A stretch of DNA of 64,000 nucleotides, from the NCBI GenBank assembly GCA_025677825.1, contig JAIXMO010000074.1, forward strand, positions 40,194-104,193. The letters run 5' to 3'. The position numbers were made by a program, and so were the translations under genes. Positions 51,510 to 63,035 of this stretch are shown in pieces. The first letter of the stretch is position 1, and each line of letters begins with the position of its first letter. Origin of the DNA: Helicostylum pulchrum. Taxonomy: Eukaryota; Mucoromycota; Mucoromycetes; Mucorales; Mucoraceae. The notes under the pieces were generated by a model. That model was given only the letters and a program-made list of their open reading frames with translations, ran no database searches and had not been told where the DNA came from.

Positions 51510-52823
51510 ATGAAGTTGTTTTTAATTGCTTCTTTAGCGATTTTAGTCTTGGCTTCTCCATCACATCAAAGTGAAGATACTTATAAAGCATGTCATAATA
51601 ATTTTGAAATCCGTCCCAATATTTGTGAAAAATTTAATTTTATATCCAGTGAAGAGGTTTTTTGATTTTTTTTTATAGTGGAGAAATATTTCTTACTTTT
51701 TTTTTTTTCTTGTGCCTTAGGCTGTCCAGAAAGGATGTGTTACACCTACTAACGGAACCACATTTTACGACGTAAGTGACTTACCTCAAGTAAACATCGA
51801 ACCAAACACTGCCACTATCGCCAGTTTAATCACAAACGTATTTGAAGATGGAGATGTTCATTTTGCATATGCGTTAGTTTTTTTTTTTATTTATTTAGCA
51901 AATTATATATCCAACTTTTGTGTCTAAATTGATTCTTATAGCTCATGTAATAATATACAAGATATGAGAGGTTTCACTAGCGGTTATGCAGGATTCACTG
52001 TAAGATTTTTTATAATACTTGATCACTACTAGTTTAACTAAAATAATTTCTATATAGACCGGAACAGGAGATTCAGAAAGCCTGATTGATTCATTTACAA
52101 CCACTAGTCCTAACAATAAACTAGCTTCGTTCCTTTCCAACATCCATGAAATCAGTCAGCTACCCCACTGCGACCGAAGAAGCCGTGGTGATACGTCCAA
52201 ACTGGAAGGTTACTGCGAAGCCTGGAAACAAGAGGCGTGTGATGAAAACAGTGGGTTCGCACAGCTACAAAAGGATTGGGTATTTAAGAACTACATGATC
52301 CCCAGTGCTCGATATGCAGCACAAAGTGGAATATATTCTCCTCTTGGACAAGCCATTTTCTACGGTAATTTAATAATTTAATTAACACAAAAAAAAAATT
52401 ATATCTCACACAACACACATTAGATGTTATTATTCAACATGGATATCAATACGTTGAACCCGATATCAATATTGTTCGTCTTTTAACTTTAACAGGCCCC
52501 AGATCATCAGAAGAAACTGAACAATCTTTCTTGAAAAGATTTTTAACTACTCGTCGTGAATTACAATGTTGTTACCCGTAAGTCTTCATATATTGTGAGT
52601 AGTAACTTATTGTTATTAATTCACTCACTTTTTTTTTTGTTTGCTTTGTTTTTAAAGGGATAACGTTTGGCCAGCAAGTGCAACTCGTAGTGAAGACCTT
52701 TTATCTTTAGTAGAGAATTTCGAGTACAATAAAAATCTCGATGTACCAATCAAGTTGAATAACTTTGGAAGAACTGTCACTGGACACGAAGACTTTAATA
52801 AGGATATAAAGCGATGTGTCTAA
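51510..52823 (+). CDS. Secreted chitosanase, GH46-like
   Basis: Six exons (51510-51656, 51721-51872, 51942-51999, 52058-52364, 52424-52577, 52658-52823) encode 327 residues. A signal peptide (MKLFLIASLAILVLAS) leads. The catalytic block has VFEDGD with Glu91 and NNIQDMRGFTSGYAGFTTGTGD with Asp107. These align with the general acid Glu and the Asp of bacterial GH46 chitosanases (GDGRGYT..GF..GTGD). The C-terminal lobe includes QHGYQYVEPDI and TRRELQCCYP. The enzyme would hydrolyse chitosan, the main deacetylated wall polymer of Mucorales, so it may act in wall remodelling or recycling. The GH46 call is from remembered motifs. The intron after 51872 starts GTTAGT, a weaker but usable donor. Confidence 0.85.
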
Positions 52824-53179
52824 AAATATCTATTGTAGCCGCCCCTATTGTTATTTTTTTTTAATAAACCAACCTATAATTTCAGGTTTCCACTGCGTAA
52901 CCTGTAAACATCTCTATATATCTCAAACAAAAAGAGTTTCATAACCGTAAGAGTCAACGTCCTCTAGAAACGGAAGTCTGTGCCATTCCTTCTAGTCAGT
53001 ATAAGCTTCGTATTGCCGCTTCCAAATTCACGCTCAAGAAACTTAAAAACAAAGCGCAACCGTTTGCAAATTTGATAAGGACTAAATTATGATCCAATTA
53101 AACTCTCTCCACGTGGATATCACGTGTTTTTAAATTATACAAAATATATATTACCTTTTGATCTTTTATAAACAAGAAA

Positions 53180-53251
53180 GGTTGCATAGTGTAATGGTTA
53201 TCATATCGGTCTTTGAATCCGGTGATCCGAGTTCGATTCTCGGTGCGACCT
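53180..53251 (+). tRNA. tRNA-Gln: tRNA-Gln (UUG)
   Basis: A 72-nt cloverleaf. Acceptor arms GGTTGCA and TGCGACC pair (one G-U). The D arm carries the A box TAGTGTAATGG. The anticodon loop CTTTGAA has U33 and anticodon UUG; its stem has one U-U mismatch next to the loop. The T arm is CCGAG-TTCGATT-CTCGG with a canonical B box. The base after the acceptor is U, as in yeast tRNA-Gln. No intron. Transcribed by RNA polymerase III and terminated by the following T6. Confidence 0.93.
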
Positions 53252-53256
53252 TTTTT
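53251..53256 (+). terminator. RNA polymerase III terminator
   Basis: A run of six T immediately after the tRNA acceptor end, the usual Pol III stop signal. Confidence 0.75.
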
Positions 53257-53350
53257 GTCTCGCTGAAGTTCTGGTTACACAGGAATGCGTTTGTCTTTTG
53301 TTACTACGAGTTAAAGGTTAAAAGATAGATGTTCTTTTTTATTTTGCTTT

Positions 53351-53636
53351 GTGATTATTACTACGAGAATACCGGAGTTGGAGGGAAAAAATTATGCGTA
53401 TGTCCTGGCTCATGTGGAAAGGTTTCCCGACCACGGCACCCTCTCGGTGCTGGCTACCCTCAGTGGACCAAATCTTGGCAATTGGTCTTCCCGCGCAATT
53501 TTTGAAAAAGAACGACGAGGTGCCAAGTGTTTGTATTCGCGTAAGAGCTCCAAAAGAAGGTCAAGTAAAATCTATCCCTCTAGGTCACGAAATGAAATTA
53601 TGTCCCGGTAGAAAAGTCTTTGAATTTATCACCTAA
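53351..53636 (+). pseudogene. Remnant of a tyrosine-recombinase-like mobile element
   Basis: An 80-codon open frame starting at 53394 ends in a stop at 53634-53636. It reads VDQILAIGLPAQFL, then RVRAPKEGQVKSIPLGHE and KLCPGRKVFEFIT. The order R..APKE...KSI.L then LCP...F is that of the arm-binding to catalytic transition of tyrosine recombinases found in Crypton/DIRS-type fungal elements. Catalytic HxxR and Tyr parts are missing, so this would be a fragment. It is GC-richer than its surroundings. It begins 100 bp downstream of the tRNA gene. The family call is from memory and is tentative. Confidence 0.35.
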
Positions 53637-55087
53637 ACACTATCACTTCGACACCTTTAACTATTGTAATCGCCTGCGTAGTTTTCATTCATTTTTATTA
53701 GACATTTGAATGTCTAAAAAACACGAGGCAGTTTTTCCCAATTTTAATAATTTTTACACTCATTTATTTCACAGCATGATCTAAGCATGATCTAAGCAGA
53801 AACGATTAAGTTCGCGTTACCCTGTACACTTTAATTTGCTTTCACTTGAAAATCGACTTATTATCGAAAAACAGATACAAGAAAACCTTATCTTAATACA
53901 TGGTGCTAGAAATAACACCATTAAATAGAACGGGTCCTTGGTCGTAGGTTTCGAAGCTCCCCCTTTCTCTCGGTAAAGCCTTTTTAGAGTATTTGCTACT
54001 TTTGTTTTTTCTTTAAAAACGCTTTTGTTGTAGTTTACTATAGAAGCTTCTTTTTAAAGTTATTTTGGGATGGATGTTTCAGTGACATGACTATATTTCA
54101 TGCTTCACTTTCATGCTGTAAACATCAATTCTTTTAATCTTTATCTGACAAAACATTATTAAAATAGAAGCTCGTTTTTGAAATAAAATAAAATCACCTC
54201 TTGTTTTAAAATTCTACAAATATGTCGGCTTGAGTTCCGTCTTTTTTGATAAAAAAGAAATCTCAAATATTTTTCTCAAAGTAAGACGAAGTACAGCCCA
54301 AAAAATTGGGGGCAGGGTATACAGCAATGTATGACATGTTTGCGGTTTTTATATCCGGAAACATGGTGCGATAAATATTTCTTTCGGTAGAATCTGAACC
54401 AAAAACCGATCATTGAAATATGACCACGAAGGTACGTCAGTGTTTCCATGTGGTTGATCATCATAATTGAACCTTAAATAAAAAGAGATTATGTGTCACT
54501 TTTTTCTACAATAGAAGATTATTAATATACATGACAAATTATTGTAACAGCTAAAGATAAGGGCGAAATGGTTCGGGCCAAGGAAATCTTGATTATTTGT
54601 CACAAGGTAGTCTTTGTTAAAACTATAAAATAATTGGTGGTATAAGCAAATAAATGTTGGGAAATATTTTATTGTACAATTAAACGTTTTTTTTTTTGGG
54701 GGGAAATTTAAAACAGAATAGCAAATGGTGCGATAACTACTGTTACATTAATACATGCAGCTCGTACAACAGTCTGAAAATCGGCTGCAAAACATGGTGC
54801 TGAGTTCGTGTAACGAATTGTTCCAGACGTTTTATTAAACTGTGCTGTTTTTTAGTTTATTAACAACACCGCCGAAAAAAAGTAATCATTAACTTGTCAT
54901 GTTCAATCGTTTTAAGCCTATGAGGTAACTCCCTTTTTTTTCAAATCGGGATATCTGTAACCCCGGTTCCTTACACAGAGAATCAAAAAAGTAATATATA
55001 TATACAATACCTCTTTCCTTTCTCTTTCTTCTTTTTTTTTTTTTTTTTTCTTAAACATTTATATTTATTTTTACAATTATTATCACT

Positions 55088-55978
55088 ATGATTGAACAAC
55101 CTGAACAAAAAAGAGGTTTAAAATTGAAAAGTATATTTCGCCCACAGTTAGATATATACAGCAACCAAACACCTTCAACATTAAATAGAAAAGCAGCATC
55201 TCATCTTCAAATATCACCACCTATCCTTCAACATTCTACCAGTATATATTCTTTAGTTTCTCCTACCCGAACAGCCTTTTCTCATGTTTATTCAAAAGAT
55301 AATGGAAGAGAAATTCCTTATGAATTATACCAACCTCTTTCTCCACCACCGCCCATTCCTCAACAAAAGAGTCCTTATACTTCATTAAAGGTACCCAATT
55401 CTATTTCACCTGCGCCCCATAAAATAAATCTTGCAAGAAGAGAATATGAACGACCTATGCACCCTCTTGACCTTGTACCTGAAATGTCACCTATAAAAGA
55501 AAGAAACCCTAATCGAACAAGAATTGCAGATCGTAGAACTGTTGCAACAGATCCCAGAGAACAAATACCTGAAGAATACGTTATGGCTGCGGCCTCAAAT
55601 GCCGGACGTAGACATTCTTGTTCCTCCACAGTCATTTATAAACAACAACAATTACAACAGGATATTATTACAGTCAAGCATTCAAAATGTGAATTAACAC
55701 AAATCAAAACATTCCGTAGTAAATTACGTGAAAGACGTCGTAGTAGTAAAGTAGGTAGTACTTCTTCAGCTGCTGCGACTATTGCTTCAATTGAAGAACC
55801 CTGTGTCGAGGCCAGTAGATCAACACCCTTACGAAAAGTAAAGACATACAACGTCCCTAAAAAGAACACGACTATTGATGTAGAAAAACAAAGAAAAATG
55901 CAGGAGCTTGAGGATTTAATCACTGGCCGGCGTGGAAGCACACTCAAACTGTCTTTAACGCCAAAGGGGCTGTCATAA
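55088..55978 (+). CDS. Disordered basic hypothetical protein
   Basis: An intronless frame of 296 residues starting MIEQPEQKRGLKLKSIFRPQ. No domain recognised. It is Ser/Pro/Gln-rich with repeated SP and TP sites (ISPP, LSPPPP, MSPIKER), which suggests a phosphoprotein, and ends with a basic Ser block (KLRERRRSSKVGS) and a predicted short coiled region (EKQRKMQELEDL). The ATG follows a long T tract and an A/T leader. The absence of introns in a region of intron-rich genes is unremarkable at this size. It could be an adaptor or polarity protein; no function can be assigned. Confidence 0.7.
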   Translation: MIEQPEQKRGLKLKSIFRPQLDIYSNQTPSTLNRKAASHLQISPPILQHSTSIYSLVSPTRTAFSHVYSKDNGREIPYELYQPLSPPPPIPQQKSPYTSLKVPNSISPAPHKINLARREYERPMHPLDLVPEMSPIKERNPNRTRIADRRTVATDPREQIPEEYVMAAASNAGRRHSCSSTVIYKQQQLQQDIITVKHSKCELTQIKTFRSKLRERRRSSKVGSTSSAAATIASIEEPCVEASRSTPLRKVKTYNVPKKNTTIDVEKQRKMQELEDLITGRRGSTLKLSLTPKGLS

Positions 55979-56817
55979 ATCCAACAGCCTATACGATTTT
56001 ACAGGGTCCAGCCATACTAGTAAAACCCTTACACCTTTAATCATACACGCGCACATTATATATACACGACACAAACACGCAGTTGTAAACTTAATACTTT
56101 CAATACTTACTAATACTAATTAATCTCTCTCTTACTCTCTCTCATTACTACATATTACCCTAATTAACTATGCTTTAGAAACTTCTCTCTCCTAATTACT
56201 TTTACTACAACTGATAGCTCCCTTTTTAATTATGAATCTAAAAAAGAAATAAAAAGTTGTCAATTTGACAATTCTCCTAATACATATTTTTTTTTTACAT
56301 GTACAACTTCAATTAACGAAACGAATACTATAAAAAAACATTTTCTTTTCTTTTGTTTTCAACTTGATGTTTTACTTCTAATTAAGCTTAGATTTGTTTA
56401 TCACTGCAAATCAATTTTTTTTAAACAATAATATTTTGTGATCTAATAAAGGCTCCGATTAATGGGGAGCAAGTAGATTAATTTGGCGTAACATGACTTT
56501 TTTATATATATACACATGCGTATTTAAAAAGAACATTGCACCAATTATTCTATTATCGTCTCCTAACATACAACATGGAAAAACGAAAAGGTATCAAAGG
56601 AGAATATAATATAAAAGTCATGCTACTTATTTAAAATGATGCCACTTTTTTTTTTCTTTTTTTTTTCCTGGTGACACTAACAAGTGTTCAAATGAGGGGA
56701 GGGGTCAAATCAATGTTTTGTATTTGTGAACACACGCACACACTTTTTTTTATTAAAGTACATTTTCTAAGGGGGGGTATTTACAAGAATTATTCTAAAA
56801 TTTATATTCAAGTTCCT
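55979..56817. other. Convergent 3' intergenic region
   Basis: Between the disordered protein (+) and GUF1 (-). It is AT-rich with presumed 3' UTRs and homopolymers. A short ATG-containing frame near 56574 does not extend. Confidence 0.6.
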
Positions 56818-59587
56818 TTACTCTTATCCATAAAGTCATAGAATGCCTTTTGAGGTAATTCAACATTACCTTTTTTTTAAAAAAAGTCATTAAAAACATT
56901 GTGCTACACATAATAATTCGAAGCTTACCAATCATTTTCATTCTCTTCTTTCCTTCTTTTTGTTTTTGTAACAATTTCATTTTACGAGATGCATCTCCGC
57001 CGTACTATTTTTTTGTTTTTGTTTGACATTAATAATCTTTTAGTCTAAACTTGGCTTTATAAATTAACTTACACATTTAGCTGTAACGTTTTTGCGTAAA
57101 GCAGAAATACTAAAATAAAATAGATATTAGTTAAAACTATAAATATGTGTGTACAGCAATAAGTTTTTTTTACGTTTCTCTAGCAATAATTTTCGATCCT
57201 AATGCTGTTTGAATTGAAATATCAAATAATTGTCTTTGAATAACACCCTTTAATCTTTTGACCCAGTCACGGCCAACAAGATCAACTTGAGTACGATGTA
57301 AAATAACCGATAATGCATCAACAGGTTTAGAATTTAAGAGTACATTCATCTATCAAACCACGGTTAATATTAGCTTCTTTTTTTTACAAGTTATTTTTAT
57401 TACCTTCACTAAATCACTGTCTTCATATCCACCATCCTCATAATCAAAAGAAGCATAACCTGAAGATCTACTCTTTAATTCATCATAGAAATCGGTTACA
57501 ACTTCTGCAAGAGGCATTCTGTACTTCATCATCACTCGTGTTTCATCTACATAAACGTATTCCAACTGTTCACCTCTTCTAGTCTAATCAACACAAAAAA
57601 GAGCGAGAATTTAAGTTTAAAGTTTAGGGAAATAATCCAAAAAAAAAACTTACTCCACATAATTCAATCAATTTTCCCATATATTCCTAAATCAGTAAGA
57701 AACCAGTAAGAAATATGTCTACAGTGTACAGATATATAAATAAAAAAACTTACATCAGGAAAGATCAATGTAGCAATAACCATTGGTTCTTGTAACTTTG
57801 CAACCTTGAACGACCTTTCTTCAAGGTCTGGGAAATCTGCTGGATTTCTTACTAGTTTGAAACTATCGTCTTTATAAGTAACTTGACGTAATAAATTGTT
57901 AGGCACACTAGTAATATATACATTTTATACGTTAATACTTACTCTTGTATGGTACAGTAGGTTGGGTAACAATAATATTAGCATCATATTCCTAAGATAT
58001 AAAGTTTAGAATAGTACACATATAAATGACTTTTCTGTGTTTTACATTTTCCAATCTTTGTCTAAAAACATCCATATGTAACGTTCCTAAAAAACCTAAA
58101 CGCCAACCTTGTCCAAGAGCATGACTAGTTTCTTTATGAACAGAAACACTAGCATCATTTAATGTTAATTTCTTGATATTATCATCCAACTTTCTGAAAT
58201 CGTTTGTATCGACAGGGAAAATACCGGCGAATACCATCGATTGGGCAGGTTGAAAACCAGGTAAAACTTCTACGGTTTGTCCTAAATGATGAAATGTATC
58301 ACCGATATGTGCTTCAGATGCACTCTTCATACCACATACAATATAACCAACTTGACCAGCATGTCTTTTTTTTTTTATATAATAAGTTTTTTTTTTCTTC
58401 CTTTTTTTTTGGGATTATATATACACTTACAAATAGCCTGTAGGTAATTGTTCTGGATGCATAATTCCAACTTCTGTAATATCATACTTTGTATCTGAAT
58501 AAGCGGACACAACCTTGTCACCCTTTCGAAGCATACCATCCTTTATGCCCAACATACAAACCACACCTACGTACTTATCATACCAAGAATCAAACAATAA
58601 ACCTCTAAAGGGTTTATCTCTAGATCCAACTGGAGGCGGTATCTTTTCAATCACACTAGGTAATACCTGATCAATATTAATACTTGCTTTAGCAGAGATC
58701 TTTAAAATGGAAGCAGTATCTAATTCAAATGCACTTTCGATTTGTCTTAATACGCGCTCAGGTTCAGCACCAGGAAGATCAATCTTGTTTAGTACTGGGA
58801 TAATCTCTAATCCTTGACCAAACGCCAAATAGAAATTGGCAACGGTTTGTGCTTGGATACCTTGTGCTGCATCAACTAATAATAATGTTCCTTGACAGGC
58901 GGCTAATGATCTAGATACTTCGTAACTGAAATCAACATGACCCTACATTTTTTTATTAGCGTGTATATATATTTTTAAAGATATATAATTACTTACAGGC
59001 GTATCAATTAAATTCAACAAGTAGTCTTTTCCTTTATGATTGTAAAACATGGAAACAGTCTACAAGAATAAAAAAAAATTAGTCCGTGAAAAATAATGCA
59101 TAAAAAATAGTCCTATTTTACCTGAGCTTTGACAGTAATACCACGTTCTCTTTCTACTTTTAATTTATCCAATACTTGTTTATTTGATCCAGAAGCAGAG
59201 ATTGTATTTGTTAATTCTAATAATCTAAAATCACCTTTCTTCAATTAGTAAAGAAACTCCAATATGCCACATAAAAACAGCTAACCTATCAGCTAATGTA
59301 CTCTTTCCATGATCAATATGTGCGATAATACTAAAATTTCTAATATTTTCTGCAGGAAAAGCTGTCAAATCAATTGCTTTACTTGGATCTTTTCCTTTTA
59401 GTTTCTATTATGTGTTGTGTCAGCTACTTATTATTTGTATTTTGCTTTATTGTCTTACTTCAGTTGTACTTTTTGAATTCCAACGTTTATAAACATGAAT
59501 AAAAGAGCTTGTAGTGCAAAGTAACGAAGGTCGACTTATACAAGAAAAGCTTGTTAGACTTTTTTGTAAAAACAGACTTGCACTCAT
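56818..59587 (-). CDS. GUF1: Mitochondrial translation factor GUF1 (LepA/EF4)
   Basis: About 13 exons, from ATG 59587-59585 to TGA 56820-56818. The leader [16 protein letters not shown] with Ser/Lys/Arg residues looks like a mitochondrial presequence. G1 is [13 protein letters not shown] (split by an intron), then [14 protein letters not shown]3 [12 protein letters not shown] (split), and G4 [10 protein letters not shown]. The LepA-specific C-terminal domain is present: [20 protein letters not shown], and a Lys-rich tail near [12 protein letters not shown] with [14 protein letters not shown]. LepA promotes translational fidelity by back-translocating stalled ribosomes. Divergent from Hsp78, both mitochondrial, with about 390 bp between starts. 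Acceptors of some introns are preceded by A runs instead of pyrimidines. Confidence 0.95.
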
Positions 59588-59976
59588 GGTAGGTTAAATT
59601 TAAAAGAAAAAACAATACAACCCCTCCCTTCTCTTTCTTTTTTATATGCTGTTAAAGTGACTTGATAAAAATTTAAAAGTCCTCGATTTTACGGCCGTTC
59701 TTGTTGATTTCATATGTAAACTTAGACTAGAAGTATGTTCCCTCTAAAAAAGTATGTGAGTTTACTCTAACAATAAGTCAAGGAAATCAAACTTAAACTG
59801 TCATGAGTGAGGCAGCAAAAAAAACCTATTTCATTTTACTGTAGTGTATGTATCCATTCGTTAGCAGTCCCCGAACCTCGGTGCTTTAACGCAAACCCTC
59901 TCTCTTTTTTATATAAATAAAGAAATGCCAAAAGGGTTGGTTTGTTTTTTCTTTTTGTAAAGAAAAGATATCAAAT
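59588..59976. promoter_or_regulatory. Bidirectional promoter of GUF1 and HSP78
   Basis: A 389-bp divergent spacer. A TATATAAATA at about 59910-59919 lies 67 bp before the Hsp78 ATG. I looked for heat-shock elements; the GAA-to-TTC pair near 59730 has wrong spacing, so no HSE is claimed. Confidence 0.5.
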
Positions 59977-62947
59977 ATGTTAAAATTACCGCAACGTACT
60001 TTAGTTCGACCCAACAACTTTCGTAGTCTCTATACACTTGCTCAACGCAATGTCACGCCCAATGTCAGAACCTCCTTATCTGTTATGGCCGTAACAGCAC
60101 TTAAAAGACAACAAGCATGGAAACTAGCTGCAGTCTTTTATGGAAATAAACGATTTTATGCCGGTAAAAAAAAAAAAAAATGTATATATTTATCATGTAT
60201 GTTTAAATGACAGATAGGTCAAGGTGGTCCAGGACTTCGTATGAATCCTAATCAAGAACAAGAACAGAAGAGTCCTCTTGAACAGTTTGTAAAGATAGAA
60301 ATATTGTTATTTTGCTGCAGCAAACTAATATGTATTTTGAGTTTATAGGGTATTGACCTTACTGCTATGGCTGAACAGGGAAAATTGGGTAAAGTGTCGG
60401 ACTTTTTTATTTTTTTTGAATGTCTTGCATATTTTGAATCAAAAACTTATTGAACTTACTTAGACCCTGTAATCGGACGTGATGAAGAGATAAGAAGAAC
60501 CTTGGAAGGTAAAAATATTAGTTATATGGTTAAATTGCTGTAACTAACGCGATTTTCTATTTAGTGTAAGTTGAAGTAAAAATATATATTTATATGTGAA
60601 ACTGAATCAACTTTATTCAGTTTGGCACGTCGAACTAAAAATAATCCAGTATTGATTGGTGAAGCAGGGTAAATATAGATAGCACAATGTTTTAAAAGTA
60701 TAAAATTTAACCCATGCTTTAAAAATCTAGTGTTGGTAAAACCGCTATTGCAGAAGTAAAAACCTTAAAAAGAAAAATTCATGCAAACAGAAACTAATTT
60801 TTTTTCCGTAGGGACTTGCACAACGTGTGATTGCAAACGAAGTACCCGAATCTATTAAAGGAAAACGCGTAATTGCTTTAGATTTAGGCGCACTTGTAGC
60901 AGGAGCCAAATACCGTGGTGAATTTGAAGACAGATTAAAAGGTGTATTAAAAGAAGTATCCGAATCCGAGGGAAAAATTATTCTATTCGTAGATGAAATT
61001 CATATGTTACTTGGTTTAGGTAAATCTGAAGGTGCTATGGACGCCGGTAATTTATTAAAGGTAAATTATTTATTAAATTGCACCAAAAAAAAATGGTTTA
61101 CTCATCTTAATTAAAAAAAGCCTGCTTTGGCTAGAGGTCAACTTCGTTGCGTTGGTGCAACTACCATTGATGAGTACCGTAAATACATTATGCAAGACCC
61201 AGCTCTAGCTAGACGTTTCCAACAAGTCATGGTAGAAGAACCTACAGTAACCGATACAATTTCAATTCTTCGTGGTTTAAAAGAACGGTATGAAATTCAT
61301 CACGGTGTACGTATTTCCGATGCTGCTATTGTAGCTGCTGCTATCCACTCTCATCGTTACATTACCGACCGTTTCCTCCCCGATAAAGCAATTGATCTTG
61401 TAGACGAAGCATGCTCTAAACTTCGCTTACAACAAGAGAGTAAACCCGAGGCACTTGAAAACCTGGACCGCCAAATCATGACCACTCAAATTGAATTAGA
61501 ATCACTTCGTAAAGAAACCGATGTCATGTCAGTTGAACGTCGTGAAAAGTTAAAGTCTGAATTAGAGGCAAAACAAAAGGAAAGTGAAAGACTTTCCGCT
61601 ATCTGGAGCACAGAACGTCAAAAATTGGATGGTATTAAGCGTATTAAAGAAGACCTCGAAAAGGCTCGAGTTGAATTGGAAGCTGCGCAAAGAGCAGGTA
61701 ATTTCCAAAAAGCTTCTGAACTTCGTTACGGTGTTATTCCAAACCTTGAGAAACAATTACCTCAAGATAATACGGATGAAGATAATACTGAATCATTTAT
61801 TCATGAACGTGTTACTAGTAACGATATTGCACGTGTCGTTTCTCAAATGACTGGTATCCCAGTCAGAAACTTGGTGAAGGGTGAAAGAGAAAAGTTGCTT
61901 GATATGGAAACTGTATTATCTGAACGCGTTGTAGGTCAAACAGAAGCAATTACAGCTGTTGCAGAAGCAGTTCGATTAAGCAGAGCCGGTCTTCAAAACC
62001 CATCCAAACCTATTGCATCCTTTATGTTCCTAGGTCCCACAGGTGTTGGTAAAACTGAACTGTGTAAAACGATTGCCAAATTTTTATTTGATACGGAGAA
62101 TGCAATTGTAAGAGTTGATATGTCTGAATATATGGAAAAATTCAGTGTGAGTCGATTGATTGGATCCCCTCCTGGTTATGTTGGGCATGAAGAAGGTGGC
62201 GAATTAACCGAAGCAGTACGACGTAGACCTTATGCTGTAGTTTTATTGGATGAAATGGAAAAAGCACATCGTGATGTATCCAATATTTTATTACAGGTAC
62301 TTGATGATGGTATCTTGACTGATACAAAAGGAAGAAAGATTGATTTCCGTAACACAATTATCATTATGACATCTAATCTTGGAGCAGATGCCTTAGTTAG
62401 TGATGTCAATGCAAATGGTGATGTTAGTCCACGTGCTAGAGAAAGTGTATTTGACGCTGTACGACGTGCATTTGCACCCGAATTTATTAATCGTATTGAT
62501 GATATGGTTATCTTTAATCGACTTTCTAGAGAAGCTTTAAGAGATATTGTTGATGTTAGACTTAAGGAAGTAGAAGAAAGAACATCTGATCGTCGTATAT
62601 TAATCGATGTTGATTCCAATGCAAGAGATTGGTTAAGTGAACGTGGTTATGATCCTGCTTATGGTGCACGTCCATTAAACAGATTAATTCAAAAGAAGTT
62701 ATTGAATCCTTTGGCTCGTCTTTTAATTGATGGCGGTGTCCGTACCGGTGAAACCGCAAAAGTCACTGTTGAAACCTTACCTACAGGAGAAACTGAATTA
62801 TGCATTAAGCGTAATCATGAACCTGGTATGGCTGCAACAGAAGAACAAAATTTATTAGATAAGCATATGGCTCCTGTTGGTGATGAAGAAGCTCTTTTAG
62901 AAGAGTCTGATGCTGAGAAGAAGAAAAAAGAGGATGATGAAACGTGA
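59977..62947 (+). CDS. HSP78: Mitochondrial Hsp78/ClpB disaggregase
   Basis: Exons 59977-60163, 60218-60288, 60349-60388, 60464-60508, a one-base exon at 60565, 60621-60668, 60731-60755, 60812-61060 and 61121-62947 give 830 residues, about the length of yeast Hsp78. The Arg-rich leader without acidic residues is a presequence. NBD1 has Walker A GEAGVGKT across a junction, Walker [10 protein letters not shown] and [11 protein letters not shown]. The middle domain is the coiled segment with EARKE-like helices (residues about 430-520). NBD2 has Walker [20 protein letters not shown] and [13 protein letters not shown] Lys/Glu-rich tail ends the protein. The residue between TLE and LARRTKNNP must be encoded by one extra base; the T at 60565 flanked by TTTAG and GTAAGT supplies it (GTT, Val, as expected in the family). 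Confidence 0.93.
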
Positions 62948-63035
62948 GCTTTTAAATAAAATTCAATGGTTGACTATTTTATTCCGACTTTTTTTTTCTT
63001 TTTTTTTCGTTTTTCTTTTTTATTGTATTAAGAAC

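Larger units (their letters stand above)
52824..55087. other. Intergenic region with tRNA-Gln and mobile-element remnant
   Basis: Downstream of the chitosanase is an unexplained open fragment (52899-53092, with RPLETEVCAIPSS) of no known family. Then come the tRNA at 53180, a recombinase-like remnant at 53351-53636, and about 1.4 kb of AT-rich sequence. A small tandem of GCATGATCTAA at about 53775-53796 is present. The final part is the promoter of the disordered protein at 55088. Confidence 0.5.

Noticed and set aside
52877..53092. Extra gene downstream of the chitosanase
   Set aside because: The fragment with RPLETEVCAIPSS is open, but upstream frames contain stops and no credible intron or start joins it; left as unexplained.
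59728..59742. Heat-shock element upstream of Hsp78
   Set aside because: GAA and TTC units are 8 bp apart instead of a multiple of 5, so it does not fit an HSE.
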